Part shown: positions 54,263 to 62,594 of the stretch, one piece after another
Numbering within the stretch: position 1 is the first letter of the stretch
Layout of the letters: the number at the start of each line of letters is the position of its first letter
Assembly (NCBI RefSeq): GCF_900113705.1
Contig: NZ_FOQI01000010.1
Coordinates: forward strand, 122,251-186,250
Direction of reading: 5' to 3'
DNA: 64,000 nucleotides
From: Collimonas sp. OK307
Lineage (GTDB): Bacteria; Pseudomonadota; Gammaproteobacteria; Burkholderiales; Burkholderiaceae_D
Translations under genes and position numbers: made by a program
Notes under the pieces: model-generated
What the model was told of the DNA's origin: nothing
Database searches by the model: none
Seen by the model: only the letters and a program-made list of their open reading frames with translations

Positions 54263-55645
54263 TTAATACGCGCTGTCTTTTTTCAAAACTTCCTTGACCG
54301 TGCGGACGATGATCCACAGGTCCAGCGCCAATGACCAGTTGCGTAAATATTCCAGATCGAATTCAATCCGTGAACGCATTTTGTCCAAGGTATCGGTCTC
54401 GCCGCGATATCCATTGACCTGCGCCCATCCTGTAATTCCGGGCTTCACCTTATGCCGCAGCATGTAACCCTGGATAAGCTTGCGATACTGTTCGTTGTGA
54501 GCGACAGCGTGCGGCCGCGGACCGACGATGCTCATGCGGCCTTGCAGCACATTGAAAAACTGGGGCAACTCGTCAAGCGATGTGCGGCGAAGAAAGGCGC
54601 CGAACCGCGTCACGCGCGCATCATTTTTTTTTGCCTGGTTGACAACCGCACCATCCTCGGTGACCGCCATCGATCGAAACTTGTAGACGACGATTTCCTC
54701 TCCGTTCAATCCGTATCGACGCTGGGCGAAAATAATCCGGCCGGGCGAAGAAAGCTTCACCCCTATCGCAATCACCAACATGATCGGTAGCAAAAGGATC
54801 TGGATCAGAACCGCCAGAACAATGTCGCTGCCGCGCTTCACCACGCCGCGCAGGCCGGTGAACGGCGTTTCGCAAATGCCGATTACCGGGATGCCGCCAA
54901 CATGATCCAGGCGCGCCTGGATCAGTCCGAAGGTGTAGATGTCTGGCACAAAGTAGACTGAAGCGGTGGTATCCCGCAGTTCTTCCATTAAGGCCAGCAC
55001 TCTCGGTTGTGCCGACATCGGCAGACAGATAAAGATCGTCTTGATCTTGTGTTCGCGCACATAGGGTCCGACGTCTGCGATGGCGCCGAGATGAGTACCT
55101 TCAAGATCAGCGGGCCGGTTGGCTTGATTGCGATCGTCGAAAAATCCACGCATGTCTATACCGGCAGTGTTGTCGGATGTGAGGCGTTTGAGAATATCAA
55201 CTCCAGGCTCGTTGGAACCGACAATGACGGCCGATCGGGCTTCAGGTTTCCGCCCGAAATTGAATGCCAGCATATGTGCCGTCAACCGGCTAAGCAATAG
55301 CGCAAAAGGTGCAAGTGCAAACCAGGTCCATATGACACCATCGGAGAATTCATAGCGCAGTCCCGTGACCTGCCCCATCAATGTCAGGATCACCACGATG
55401 ATCATCCATCCAAAGAAGATATCGCCAGCATACCCAAGCTGCTTCCCGATATGCAGGGTGCGGTAAAGGTCGATCTGCTCGTAGATATACGAGGAAATGA
55501 AGAAGGCGATAATCATCAAAACCAGATAATCACCGGTGAACACTTCGTCCTTCGCCATGATGACCAGATACAAGGACCCGAGAATAATGGCCGGATCAAG
55601 CAGGCGTTTGAAGAAGGAAACTAGCGGGATGTCATTCTCGGTCAT
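54263..55645 (-). CDS. undecaprenyl-phosphate sugar-1-phosphotransferase (WcaJ-type)
   Basis: A 460-residue polyprenyl-phosphate glycosyltransferase. Four N-terminal helices are followed by a CoA-binding-like domain (about 135-255: SAVIVGSNEPGVDILKRLTS) and the C-terminal catalytic bacterial-sugar-transferase domain. That domain contains VVKRGSDIVLAVLIQI, YKFRSMAV, TRFGAFLRRTSLDELPQFFN and SIVGPRPHAVAH. It transfers glucose-1-P (or a related sugar-1-P) to undecaprenyl phosphate, the first step of the repeat unit. It starts 11 bases after epsL ends. Confidence 0.94.
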   Translation of the reverse strand: MTENDIPLVSFFKRLLDPAIILGSLYLVIMAKDEVFTGDYLVLMIIAFFISSYIYEQIDLYRTLHIGKQLGYAGDIFFGWMIIVVILTLMGQVTGLRYEFSDGVIWTWFALAPFALLLSRLTAHMLAFNFGRKPEARSAVIVGSNEPGVDILKRLTSDNTAGIDMRGFFDDRNQANRPADLEGTHLGAIADVGPYVREHKIKTIFICLPMSAQPRVLALMEELRDTTASVYFVPDIYTFGLIQARLDHVGGIPVIGICETPFTGLRGVVKRGSDIVLAVLIQILLLPIMLVIAIGVKLSSPGRIIFAQRRYGLNGEEIVVYKFRSMAVTEDGAVVNQAKKNDARVTRFGAFLRRTSLDELPQFFNVLQGRMSIVGPRPHAVAHNEQYRKLIQGYMLRHKVKPGITGWAQVNGYRGETDTLDKMRSRIEFDLEYLRNWSLALDLWIIVRTVKEVLKKDSAY

Positions 55646-55656
55646 TTTTTCCTACC

Positions 55657-56946
55657 TCAATATGCATAGCGTGTGTTGAGCATCACACCGTTATTCACAA
55701 AGCCGCCTGGCGAACCGTTCAAGGTTTGCGTACTACGGGTACCGGATAACTGGATTTGCCAATGCAAGGTCGGGTTGTAAATCACCGACAAAGCCTGATT
55801 GCGCAAGACATCGTTTTGATTAGGAGAACCGAGAGCGGTGGACGCCAGCGATTCGCTGAAATCCCGCTTCTGATATTTGTATTGCGCTACCAGCCGTATT
55901 TTTTCAGAGTACTTCCAGGCCGAAGCAATGCTGGCGCCATGATTCAATGAATAGACGGTGGACAGATCGTCCACGGCGCCGATCTCCCGCCATATGGCGG
56001 CGGTGACATCGATTTTTCCGGTAGGCGACCAGTCTGCCGAGAGACGTGAATTCACGCCGCTAAAGTCGCGCACAGAAAATGCGTCTTGCTTTCTGCTGAC
56101 CCATCCACCTAAAAAGTGCAGCTTCGTCTTTCCTGTCAGCAACCAGTCGATCTTGGCTTTTACTTCGTCCTGGTTATAGCCGTTGAACACCGGCGCACCA
56201 GTGTCCAGTTCCGGGTTCGGAAAATCGGCGCGCGTGTGGCGTAGCTGGACACCGATTGTGCTACCGGTGGCCGCGAGATAGTCCAGCCCTACTTCCGTCT
56301 GGTTTTGCGAGTTATTGCCTGGCTGCTGCGATGCGAGGTCATACCACAACTTGCTGTGCACTAATCCGGCATGTACGCGCCAACTCGGATGAAACAACCA
56401 TGAGCCATCGACATAGGCAGTTTCCTGCGAGCGTATGTTACGTTCCAACAAATGGAAATCGATGAACGGGGTGAGTCCTTGCGAATAAGTGACGCCCACA
56501 TTGCCTTCAACGTGAGGGCCCGCATGCCAGTTCCAGTTGGCGGCCAAATTTTTATCCATGTGGTCGAGTTGCTGGAATCGTTCGTATTCGACATTGGCAA
56601 GATTCACATTCGCCGTCAGATGCTGTTGGCTGATGCTCTTGTCGACGGCCAGACCAACCTGCAGTCTGCGCGTGTAATCCGAAAGATTGCTGCCGATTCC
56701 CATGGCTTCCGCAGCGGCCGCATTTCGCAATCCAAGTAAATTGCTGTCGTAGTTGACTCCATACCCGGCATACGGCGTAAAAGAATCGGGCTGCGGAACG
56801 ACGACATCAGGCGGCGGCATGACGTCCGTTGGCACCAGATCGTTAGCGGCGACCAATCCGGGCACGCAAGAGCATATTGGAATCAGGAAGATGGTTTTCC
56901 ATGGCAGTCGGAAAAATTCTCCGCGACGTTTCAATCTTCTGTTCAT
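55657..56946 (-). CDS. epsL: EpsL-type outer-membrane beta-barrel protein
   Basis: About 429 residues. The start at 56946 is chosen for AAAAGGTGTGTA upstream. A long signal peptide (residues about 1-33, ending LVAAND) precedes a barrel-like domain with alternating hydrophobic/polar strands (YAGYGVNYDSNLLGLRN, LHFLGGWVSRKQDAFSVRDF). It ends LNTRYAY, a C-terminal aromatic of barrel proteins. Members of the EpsL family are assigned to exopolysaccharide operons of the EpsDEFG type and are likely the outer-membrane exit for the polymer. It is the first gene of the minus-strand operon. Confidence 0.88.
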   Translation of the reverse strand: MNRRLKRRGEFFRLPWKTIFLIPICSCVPGLVAANDLVPTDVMPPPDVVVPQPDSFTPYAGYGVNYDSNLLGLRNAAAAEAMGIGSNLSDYTRRLQVGLAVDKSISQQHLTANVNLANVEYERFQQLDHMDKNLAANWNWHAGPHVEGNVGVTYSQGLTPFIDFHLLERNIRSQETAYVDGSWLFHPSWRVHAGLVHSKLWYDLASQQPGNNSQNQTEVGLDYLAATGSTIGVQLRHTRADFPNPELDTGAPVFNGYNQDEVKAKIDWLLTGKTKLHFLGGWVSRKQDAFSVRDFSGVNSRLSADWSPTGKIDVTAAIWREIGAVDDLSTVYSLNHGASIASAWKYSEKIRLVAQYKYQKRDFSESLASTALGSPNQNDVLRNQALSVIYNPTLHWQIQLSGTRSTQTLNGSPGGFVNNGVMLNTRYAY

Positions 56947-57593
56947 TACACACCTTTTCCAGCGCAACAATTTGCACAAAAATTTGTAGATTCAATTTCA
57001 GCGAATGCTTGATTAATTTTTTCCTCTTACCAAAACCGCGACAGAAATCGTTATTTAAAAAATAAATTGATTTTTTGGAAGATTGATAGCAGGCAATGCC
57101 GTGCATCCTTAGACAGATTCAAGCAGACGGTGATTGCAGTACGCAAAGTAAGCTAATAAATCGATGAGTTCAGTACGCGAACGTACATAGCATGAGATAT
57201 CAGCACCATTATTCGTCTTGGCAAGACTAAAATTGCGTAAAAGCCTGGATGGGCTTTACGAAAAAATGCGCCGAAGAAACTAAAAAGCGGAAAGAAAAAT
57301 AATGAATAGGATGCAGGGAGTCTTTACAAGATCCCTTGCGCGATGTTTGTCACACGGGTAGCTGCTTCCGGCGAACACTTGGCGTTCGTCTTACGGACAA
57401 CAGGCGCATGGGTTTTTCTCTAGCAGAGTTGCAATCTGAATTTGATGCATGGCGCATCGAGGCGGCGTTTTTTTTGCATGATCCTTCCTTCTGACATCAA
57501 GAATCTGAGTAAAGCCGGAGTTGGGTTCCATCGCCGCATTTGTTAAAACAGGCAAAGAGAAATCGACCCGATTTTTCGACATAAAAAGGAGCT

Positions 57594-57627
57594 GTGTGAT
57601 ACATGTTGCAACACAACATAATCACAC
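57594..57627. promoter_or_regulatory. 34-bp dyad upstream of the exopolysaccharide operon
   Basis: GTGTGAT and ATCACAC are exact inverses, and inside them ATGTTG and CAACAT are exact inverses. The centre is CAACA-rich. The outer TGTGA/TCACA halves recall CRP/Clp sites but at longer spacing, so a large or double site is likely. Distance to the epsL start is about 650 bases. Confidence 0.5.
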
Positions 57628-58022
57628 CACAATAGACTTCAATTTAAGCTGCGAATTCATTCAATGCTAAATTTGTTACACTTTGTAGCACTTCGATTTT
57701 CACATTCACAACCATGGTGTTGCTCAAAAAAAATGTACAAACAAAAGAACTACACATGCGGAAAATATGGAAATTAGGTGTCGCCTGACATAAACGGCGG
57801 AACGCGATTCCTTGCTAAACCCATATAGCGCGGGCACTACCGGCGCACAACATTATTAAGATAAAAAATATGAATTCGAAAAAATTTTCAAATGTGTGAG
57901 ATATTATTTACCCAATATCCATATATCTGCGCCACAATAATTTCCACTCGGCAATACGTTGTTGCGATTTTCGGTAGATTTGGAAGGCAGCCATCAGCCA
58001 TTAGTATCGTTCAAATATTTTA

Positions 58023-58037
58023 TTGTGCAAGGCACAA
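58023..58037. promoter_or_regulatory. 15-bp dyad TTGTGC-AAG-GCACAA
   Basis: Six-base arms with a three-base spacer, in the AT-rich zone about 330 bases ahead of the PAP2 start. Candidate operator; regulator unknown. Confidence 0.35.
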
Positions 58038-58193
58038 ATTTACAAAATTTTCATTTAAATAAAATGATTATGTAAGGCAACAAATTCGCACAAAAAAAAA
58101 TGCGCGGCGTTGCTGAACTTTTGGGGCGATATCAAAGCCGACGGGGAAGTTTTCTGCTCTTGTTTTTGCCAGAAACGGTCTGCTTTTATTGTG

Positions 58194-58337
58194 ATGTTTA
58201 CTGGAAGAAATTGTATAGCCGCACTCGTAGGGATTACGGTTGCTGCCGAACTGCCGACACCAGATGTTGATGAAAAAAAATCCGAAGAAGACGGCGTGCA
58301 TTTCAATGCATTCGAGCCAGATATTCAAACAGTATGA
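58194..58337 (+). CDS. possible 47-residue small protein
   Basis: A short frame beginning MFTGRNCIAALVGITVAAEL: a hydrophobic N-terminal helix, then an acidic stretch (PDVDEKKSEEDG). It ends 18 bases before the PAP2 start. The ribosome site is weak and the region is AT-rich, so this is a low-confidence call. A conserved position directly before the phosphatase in relatives would support it. Confidence 0.3.
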   Translation: MFTGRNCIAALVGITVAAELPTPDVDEKKSEEDGVHFNAFEPDIQTV

Positions 58338-58355
58338 TCAATGAGAGGCAGCATC

Positions 58356-59069
58356 ATGTGGAACAATTATATGAACATTTCTGTGATGAATTGGCTGGGA
58401 CAATTCACAATGATGTCAGCGCCTTTCAATCAAATCGTTCATTTCATTTCCGGTTCCGATCTGTTTAAAGGCCTGCCCATCATGGGCATGCTTTGGTACT
58501 TTTGGTTCAGAGATACAGACCCCAAATCAAACACCAGAGACATCGTTATCGCGACCCTGATCGGCTGCGTCGTCGCCGTCGTCATTGCCAGGGCTGCGAA
58601 CACCATGGGGCCATATCAGCCGCGTCCATTTGCAAACGCTGCCCTGGCACATCACGTATACATCGGGTTGCCGGTACCGGAGAGCCAGGCTTTATATATA
58701 TGGAACTCTTTCCCTAGCGATCACGCCGCTTTGTTTTTCAGTCTCGCCACCGGGATTTTCCTGATCTCAAGAATGGCCGGCTCCCTGCTCTATCTCTATG
58801 TGCTGATCTTCATTGCCTTGCCACGGGTATACCTCGGCTTGCATTACCCTACCGATATTATCGCTGGTACGCTACTGGGAATCGCATGTGTAGCGCTCAG
58901 CACTCGCGCTGGAGTGATCAAATTATATGGCCGGTACTGCAACATGCTGCTGGAACGTTATCCCGCAGCCTTTCAGGCAGGACTGTTCATCGTTACCGTT
59001 GAAATAGGTACGCTGTTCTACGACGTTCGCCTGCTTCTTGAAGGAATCGTCAAGTATTTTCCCAGATAA
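58356..59069 (+). CDS. PAP2-family membrane phosphatase
   Basis: About 237 residues; the start at 58356 follows GAGAGG at good spacing. Five to six helices, with PAP2 motifs: YQPRPFANA (motif 1), SFPSDHAALFFS (motif 2 with the catalytic-site His), and RVYLGLHYPTDIIAG (motif 3). Such enzymes often dephosphorylate undecaprenyl diphosphate (BcrC/YbjG role), recycling the lipid carrier used by Wzx/Wzy. It is divergent from the exopolysaccharide operon, which fits. Confidence 0.9.
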   Translation: MWNNYMNISVMNWLGQFTMMSAPFNQIVHFISGSDLFKGLPIMGMLWYFWFRDTDPKSNTRDIVIATLIGCVVAVVIARAANTMGPYQPRPFANAALAHHVYIGLPVPESQALYIWNSFPSDHAALFFSLATGIFLISRMAGSLLYLYVLIFIALPRVYLGLHYPTDIIAGTLLGIACVALSTRAGVIKLYGRYCNMLLERYPAAFQAGLFIVTVEIGTLFYDVRLLLEGIVKYFPR

Positions 59070-59083
59070 GATTGAGGGATTGG

Positions 59084-59779
59084 TTACGATCGAGAAGCGA
59101 TCTGCCGCGCAGCCATCCAGTCCGCCAGCTGGTCCAATCCCTGCACGACATGATCGGGAGACTGTCCGAGTTCGTCAAACGCATTGCCGGCGCGATTGAT
59201 CCAACATACGGGATAACCGAAGTGCCGCGCGCCGGAGGCATCCCATGCATTTGACGAAACGAACAGAAGCTCCGAACGATCGCAACTCAACTGCTGCTCG
59301 GCCAGCATGTAGACACTGCTGTGCGGCTTGAAAATTTGCGCATCGTCGGCGCTGATCAGATGCTTGAAACGGAGAACCAGGCCGGATGCCGCTACCACGC
59401 TGCGAATCGAATTGACTGAGCCGTTGGACAAGATGGCGAGTGGTAATCCCATCGCCTGCAGCCTGGCCAGCGCCTCCGGCACCTCGGGATACGGTTTTAT
59501 CTTGAGATATTCTTCGCAGAGCGCGGCACGCGCCGCTTCGTCAAGAGGCAGCTGAAGCTGCCTGGAAGTAAACACCAGCGCGTCATGGGTGACCTGTTCG
59601 AAATCGACATAGTCGGCCATCAGGCTACGCAGCCAGGTGTACTCAAGCTGCTTCTGTCGCCACATCACGCTGATTTCCCGTCCGCGACCCGGATGACAGG
59701 CATCGCAGGCTGCTGCGACCGAATGTACATCGAACAACGTGCCGTAGAGATCAAATACGATACCTCTTATATTCTTCAT
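59084..59779 (-). CDS. haloacid dehalogenase, type II (L-2-HAD-like)
   Basis: A 231-residue HAD enzyme; the start at 59779 follows GGAGGGGCA. The nucleophile is Asp10 in GIVFDLYGTLFD. The middle block reads LPLAILSNGS, and KPHSSVY carries the phosphate-loop Lys. FVSSNAWDASGARHFGYPVC carries the Ser/Asn/Asp set typical of (S)-2-haloacid dehalogenases. It would convert L-2-haloacids to D-2-hydroxyacids with Asp as nucleophile, but phosphatase activity on another substrate is also possible. Convergent to the PAP2 gene. Confidence 0.92.
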   Translation of the reverse strand: MKNIRGIVFDLYGTLFDVHSVAAACDACHPGRGREISVMWRQKQLEYTWLRSLMADYVDFEQVTHDALVFTSRQLQLPLDEAARAALCEEYLKIKPYPEVPEALARLQAMGLPLAILSNGSVNSIRSVVAASGLVLRFKHLISADDAQIFKPHSSVYMLAEQQLSCDRSELLFVSSNAWDASGARHFGYPVCWINRAGNAFDELGQSPDHVVQGLDQLADWMAARQIASRS

Positions 59780-59876
59780 TGCCCCTCCGCTGTAAGCTAT
59801 CGAATCACCACCGCCAAACCAGGCCCTGCCTGTCCTATGCTGTTCTATATGACAGCTGGACGCCACTACAGTGTAA

Positions 59877-60398
59877 ATGAGAATATTGTTTGCCACCTTA
59901 CTGCTGATCGCGCCACTTGCCGCGCACGCGCATGAAGTTATCCGTGTAGCCGACGGCGACAGCATGACGCTGCAAATCGGAACAAGGCAGCTCAAATTGC
60001 GCCTGGCCGGCATCGATGCGCCGGAGATAAAACAAGCGTTCGGACTCCAAGCCAGACGATCTCTGCATCAGCTATGTTTTGGCAAGGACGCGCAATACGA
60101 TGCAGAAGCCATCGACCGTTTCGGTCGCACCGTTGCAACGGTGCGCTGCAACGGCGTTGATGCAAGCCGGGCCCAGCTTGAACGTGGCATGGCCTGGGCT
60201 TTTCGGCAAAAAGACCGCGATCTGAAGGCGCTTGAGACAGCGGCACGCAGCAACAAAATTGGATTATGGTCGGCCCCACATCCAGTTGCGCCCTGGCGCT
60301 TCCGATACGCCGGCTCGCCGGATGCAATATGCCACGCCGGGCCGCGTGGCGGCCGCTATCGATGGGTCAATGGGCGCAAGATGTACAGTTGCCCGTAA
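59877..60398 (+). CDS. secreted thermonuclease-like (SNase) protein
   Basis: A 173-residue protein. A signal peptide (LFATLLLIAPLAAHAHE, residues 4-20) precedes a staphylococcal-nuclease-like fold: VADGDSMTLQIG, LRLAGIDAPEIKQAFGLQAR, AIDRFGRTVATVRCNGVD, GLWSAPHPVAPWRFR. The conserved Asp/Arg/Glu set of SNases is largely present (DGDS, RLAGIDAPE, RFGR). It is exported and probably degrades extracellular DNA or RNA. Cys residues near the C-terminus (ICHAG, YSCP) could form a disulfide. Confidence 0.88.
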   Translation: MRILFATLLLIAPLAAHAHEVIRVADGDSMTLQIGTRQLKLRLAGIDAPEIKQAFGLQARRSLHQLCFGKDAQYDAEAIDRFGRTVATVRCNGVDASRAQLERGMAWAFRQKDRDLKALETAARSNKIGLWSAPHPVAPWRFRYAGSPDAICHAGPRGGRYRWVNGRKMYSCP

Positions 60399-60536
60399 TT
60401 GAAGCCTTAGTGCGGATAATTTTGATCTTGCGCTCATTGCAACGGTTACGCAAAACAGGTAGTGTGCATGCAGCTTTATTGGAATTTTTCCATCGCCAGT
60501 ATTCCCCATGAATTTTTCTACAACATTCAAGCAAAC

Positions 60537-62297
60537 ATGAGCAGGGAAAGTTTCCAGCAGATCACCTTGGTGTCGGTCACCGGCCTGCCCGATGCACATG
60601 GTGCAATGATGGCCCTGCAACTGAGCCAGGCGCAGATGCCTGGCACGCGTGCTTTGCTGTGCAGCCCGCAGAAACCCGACCAACTCGCGCCGGGTATCGA
60701 GCATGTGGCGATCACGCCGCTGAACTACCACGAGTACAGCTGGTTCATGATGTTCGCGCTCTGGCGCGTGGTACACACGGAATTCGCGCTGGTGGTGCAG
60801 GAGGACGGCTGGGTCGTCAACTCTGCCAACTGGCGCGACGAGTTCCTGGGTTGCGACTACATCGGCGCCCCGATTCATCTCGCAAAGATCGATGCCCCAC
60901 AGGGCACGTATTGGCGCAACCGTTTCGCTTGGGCGGAAGAGCTACAGAAACCCGACCACGTCGTTACGCCAATCCAGAACGGCGGCTTCAGCCTGCGCAG
61001 CCGGCGCTTGATGCGAGCGCTGGTCGACCATCCCCACATCCGGGTCGAAGTTCCGCCGCCCGATACGGTCGAGGGCGATCCACTCAGAATGTACTGGCAG
61101 CACAATGCGCTGCATGAGGATGTACAACTCAGCGGGGTGCTGCGCCCTGCCCTTGAAGCCGTCGGCATACGGTTCGCGCCGTTGGAGCTGGCGCGCAGCT
61201 TCGCCATCGAGCATGCCGGTCCACAACTGCACCATGGCTATAACGCCATGACGCTGTTCGGACATCATGCGCGGGTGCGGCAACTCGTAAGCCTTGCGCC
61301 GTTGACGCTACGTTCCCTGATCCCGTTGTCGCAGCTCGACGCCTGGTACGGCGAGCGCGATATCTTGCAAATGTTCGAGCGCAACGGTTATGGCATCGAA
61401 TTCGCACCCGAACCGCAGGCGAGCATGGCAGGCGCGGCAATGCGCAAGGTGTTCGACTGCATTACTTATAATGGCGAGGTGGACATCCTCGCAACACGGC
61501 TGCACGAACTATCGGAGGTGGTGGATTGTTTCGTGATCGTCGAGGCTGACTGCACGTTCAGCGGCGAACCGAAAGCGCTACGCTTCGACGCCGCCGATCC
61601 GCGGATTGCAGCGTTCCTGCCACGCATCCGCTATGTGCCTGTGTACGATATGCCGGTGGTCGACGAGGCCGCCGACGCCACACCCGTGATCGGCGACTGG
61701 CATTCCGACACGCCGAAGTCCGGCTTCTGGATCCGCGAAAAATTTCAACGTAACCAGATTGTGCGTGGCCTGCACGACGCCGCACCCGATGATCTCATTC
61801 TGATTTCTGACGTCGACGAGATTCCACGGGCTTCAATAGTCCGCACCATACGCGATGATCGCCGGCACGACATCTTCGGCCTGTGCCTGGCTTTCTATTA
61901 TTTTTATGCGAATTATCGCAACGTGGAAGGACCGGAGGCCGCTTCGGTCTGGACGGTGGCGGCAACGCGCAGGCAGCTCGACAGTCTTACGCCGGATCAA
62001 CTGCGCATGCGCGTGCGCAGCGGCGCCCAACCCGCACTGATCCTCGCGGACGGCGGATGGCATCTCTCCTACCTTGGAATGGACGAGGCCGCAGTGCGCG
62101 CCAAAATCCAAGGCTTTGCACACCAGGAATACAACGTGCCGGAATTCCTCGCTGCCATCGACATTCCCGCAATGCTGGCCTCAGGCAAGGATCTCTACGG
62201 CCGACCGGGTTATGCCTGGCAGGTGGTGGGACGTAGCGAAGCGCCACAGTGGCTGTCGAGTCAAGCGGAACTGGCCCACCTTTTCGCGCCGATATAG
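60537..62297 (+). CDS. DUF5672-glycosyltransferase 17 fusion protein
   Basis: 586 residues if started at 60537; GTG at 60462 is possible and would add about 25 residues. The N-terminal half (residues about 1-250) matches DUF5672: NYHEYSWFMMFALWRVVHTE, FALVVQEDGWVV, GCDYIGAPIHLA. The C-terminal half (about 300-580) matches GT17: FDCITYNGEVDILATRLHEL, CFVIVEADCTFSGEPK, ISDVDEIPRASIVRT. GT17 members were characterised as N-acetylglucosaminyltransferases in eukaryotes and occur sporadically in bacteria. This protein may act on exopolysaccharide, LPS or protein glycans. No neighbouring glycan genes on the same strand were seen. Confidence 0.85.
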   Translation: MSRESFQQITLVSVTGLPDAHGAMMALQLSQAQMPGTRALLCSPQKPDQLAPGIEHVAITPLNYHEYSWFMMFALWRVVHTEFALVVQEDGWVVNSANWRDEFLGCDYIGAPIHLAKIDAPQGTYWRNRFAWAEELQKPDHVVTPIQNGGFSLRSRRLMRALVDHPHIRVEVPPPDTVEGDPLRMYWQHNALHEDVQLSGVLRPALEAVGIRFAPLELARSFAIEHAGPQLHHGYNAMTLFGHHARVRQLVSLAPLTLRSLIPLSQLDAWYGERDILQMFERNGYGIEFAPEPQASMAGAAMRKVFDCITYNGEVDILATRLHELSEVVDCFVIVEADCTFSGEPKALRFDAADPRIAAFLPRIRYVPVYDMPVVDEAADATPVIGDWHSDTPKSGFWIREKFQRNQIVRGLHDAAPDDLILISDVDEIPRASIVRTIRDDRRHDIFGLCLAFYYFYANYRNVEGPEAASVWTVAATRRQLDSLTPDQLRMRVRSGAQPALILADGGWHLSYLGMDEAAVRAKIQGFAHQEYNVPEFLAAIDIPAMLASGKDLYGRPGYAWQVVGRSEAPQWLSSQAELAHLFAPI

Positions 62298-62367
62298 GCG
62301 GAGCCGCTGTGCTAAGCGACCTGACAGGGGAAATTCAATTTGATGTTGTTTGAATAGTTAAAAGCAA

Positions 62368-62402
62368 AAAACCCTTGAATTCTTAATGAAATCAAAGGTT
62401 TT
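62368..62402. terminator. hairpin terminator near the island junction
   Basis: AAAACCCTTGA and TCAAAGGTTTT are inverse with one mismatch. They lie after the GT17 gene and could serve both strands. Read on the minus strand it follows the tRNA-Ser-like 3' end at 62413-62426, as a normal tRNA terminator would. Confidence 0.6.
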
Positions 62403-62412
62403 TCGATGTTTT

Positions 62413-62426
62413 TGGCGGAAGCGGTG
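62413..62426 (-). other. candidate attachment site: tRNA-Ser 3'-end remnant
   Basis: TGGCGGAAGCGGTG (read on the minus strand CACCGCTTCCGCCA) looks like the acceptor-stem end of a tRNA-Ser gene. The T-arm sequence that should continue to the right is absent. It sits between a terminator and the integrase gene, so it can be the left copy of a tRNA-borne att repeat. Confidence 0.45.
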
Positions 62427-62439
62427 TCTGCCAATATAA

Positions 62440-62520
62440 AGTCCAAAATAATCCAAAAAAGTCCAAATTACCTACGCAATACAAGGAAAATAGGCGCTCA
62501 CCACTCCATGCGAGTCCAAA
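62440..62520. repeat. AGTCCAAA direct repeats before the integrase
   Basis: AGTCCAAA occurs at 62440, 62460 and 62513, with a variant AATCCAAA at 62450. Spacing of 10-20 bases near an att site suggests arm-type integrase binding sites. Confidence 0.4.
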
Positions 62521-62594
62521 GCAATCTATCTAGAACCAAACAATAATGGCATACTGGATGGCATACCAACTAGCCTACATCCAGAATACAAATT

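Larger units (their letters stand above)
56947..58355. other. 1.4-kb AT-rich divergent regulatory region
   Basis: Apart from a doubtful 47-residue frame at 58194-58337, no gene is supported. It is the likely promoter region of the exopolysaccharide operon (minus) and the PAP2 gene (plus). It holds dyads at 57594-57627 and 58023-58037 and several TTTGTTACAC-like elements (57669 and, downstream, 54208). Its unusual length and AT content suggest binding by several regulators or a nucleoid protein. Confidence 0.6.

Noticed and set aside
57391..57582. 63-residue minus-strand frame ahead of epsL
   Set aside because: It has no ribosome site and lies across the regulatory region; composition is not protein-like.
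58055..58337. Two overlapping opposite-strand frames in the divergent region
   Set aside because: They overlap each other, and only the short plus-strand 47-residue part is kept as a weak call.
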